Positions 6,534-6,706 of a stretch of DNA of 6,706 bases are shown one piece after another. Source of the DNA: Alphaproteobacteria bacterium (GTDB lineage: Bacteria; Pseudomonadota; Alphaproteobacteria; Micropepsales; Micropepsaceae); assembly GCA_947455695.1 (NCBI GenBank), contig CANGRN010000081.1:1-6706 (forward strand), written 5' to 3'. The notes beneath the pieces are model-generated. The model was not told where the DNA came from and searched no databases. It saw only the letters and a list, made by a program, of their open reading frames with translations. Both the position numbers and the translations under genes were made by a program. Each line of letters opens with the position of its first letter. The first letter of the stretch is position 1.

Positions 6534-6540
6534 AGCATTT

Positions 6541-6545
6541 CTCCC
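6541..6545 (-). promoter_or_regulatory. Ribosome binding site for the TTG start of the acyl-CoA synthetase
   Basis: On the minus strand GGGAG lies seven bases before the TTG at 6533. A nearby ATG at 6538 is out of frame and hits a stop within six codons, so this site supports the TTG start. Confidence 0.6.
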
Positions 6546-6589
6546 ATCCGCAGCTTGAGCCGCGCCCCACTTCTAATCAAGATAATGGC

Positions 6590-6706
6590 ATGGATGAGAC
6601 CTTGGATCTTCGCGGCCTCAAATGCCCCCTGCCCGCGCTGCTGGCGAAGAAGGCGCTGGCCAAGCTGACGCCTGGCACGGCGCTGACCGTGCTGGCGGAC
6701 GATCCC
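6590..6706 (+). CDS. TusA-family sulfur carrier protein, N-terminal part only
   Basis: The 39 codons to the window edge translate to a protein beginning MDETLDLRGLKCPLPALLAK, followed by KALAKLTPGTALTVLADDP. The family hallmark CPxP is present at Cys12-Pro13-Leu14-Pro15, in the usual place after a first beta strand with the pattern LDLRGLxCPxP. TusA-family proteins are small (about 75-80 residues) cytoplasmic carriers that accept persulfide sulfur on this Cys for tRNA thiolation or other sulfur transfer; which branch this belongs to cannot be decided. The upstream gap to the divergent acyl-CoA synthetase start is only 56 bases, with no clear Shine-Dalgarno; GATAAT at 6581-6586 could be a -10 for a nearly leaderless transcript. 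The ORF is open to the edge. Confidence 0.8.
   Translation, partial: MDETLDLRGLKCPLPALLAKKALAKLTPGTALTVLADDP

Noticed and set aside
6571..6577. TTCTAAT as a third Irr site before the TusA-family gene
   Set aside because: Only one arm is present; the position where TTAGAA should lie reads GC-rich sequence with no match.
4962..6668. 568-codon open frame on the plus strand opposite the acyl-CoA synthetase
   Set aside because: It lies antisense to a full ANL-family enzyme and has no recognisable motif; its end also overlaps the TusA-family gene in another frame.

Overview
The window is GC-rich, gene-dense DNA that reads as an alphaproteobacterial chromosome. The main reasons are an Irr-type Fur-family regulator divergent from a fabA-fabB pair, an arrangement I associate with Rhizobiales and relatives, and two operator-like palindromes of the Irr 'iron control element' (ICE) type. 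I cannot fix the order or genus from sequence alone. No stretch over 300 bases lacks a gene. I see no rRNA, tRNA, CRISPR array or insertion sequence.

Layout. Positions 1-1537 (minus strand) carry fabA followed by fabB, the anaerobic-type unsaturated fatty acid pair; fabB runs off the left edge. A 200-base divergent region (1538-1737) holds promoter signals and one perfect TTAGAA-N3-TTCTAA palindrome, followed on the plus strand by irr (1738-2169). A 162-base gap (2170-2331) holds hairpin-forming sequence and a second perfect TTAGAA-N3-TTCTAA palindrome. Next comes a three-gene plus-strand operon: rubrerythrin without a rubredoxin domain (2332-2754), a GlpC/HdrD-like protein with two iron-sulfur cluster motifs and two CCG-type domains (2823-4160), and a DUF3501 protein (4153-4746). 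A strong hairpin with a T-rich tail sits between the first two genes. A FATP-type long-chain acyl-CoA synthetase (4743-6533, minus) converges on the operon and shares a TTAA stop-codon palindrome with it. At the right edge a partial TusA-family sulfur carrier gene (6590 onward, plus) diverges from the synthetase.

How the genes fit together. The most coherent reading is an iron/heme-response hub. Irr probably controls its own promoter through the first ICE and the rubrerythrin operon through the second, and the first ICE also lies in the upstream region of fabAB. The rubrerythrin operon looks like a peroxide- or oxygen-reducing system in which the iron-sulfur protein could feed electrons to a rubrerythrin that lacks its own rubredoxin, with DUF3501 as a third component of unknown role. 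The operon structure and palindromes are directly visible; the electron-transfer model is inference. The two lipid loci (fabAB and the acyl-CoA synthetase) flank this hub, but only fabAB has a plausible regulatory connection to it.
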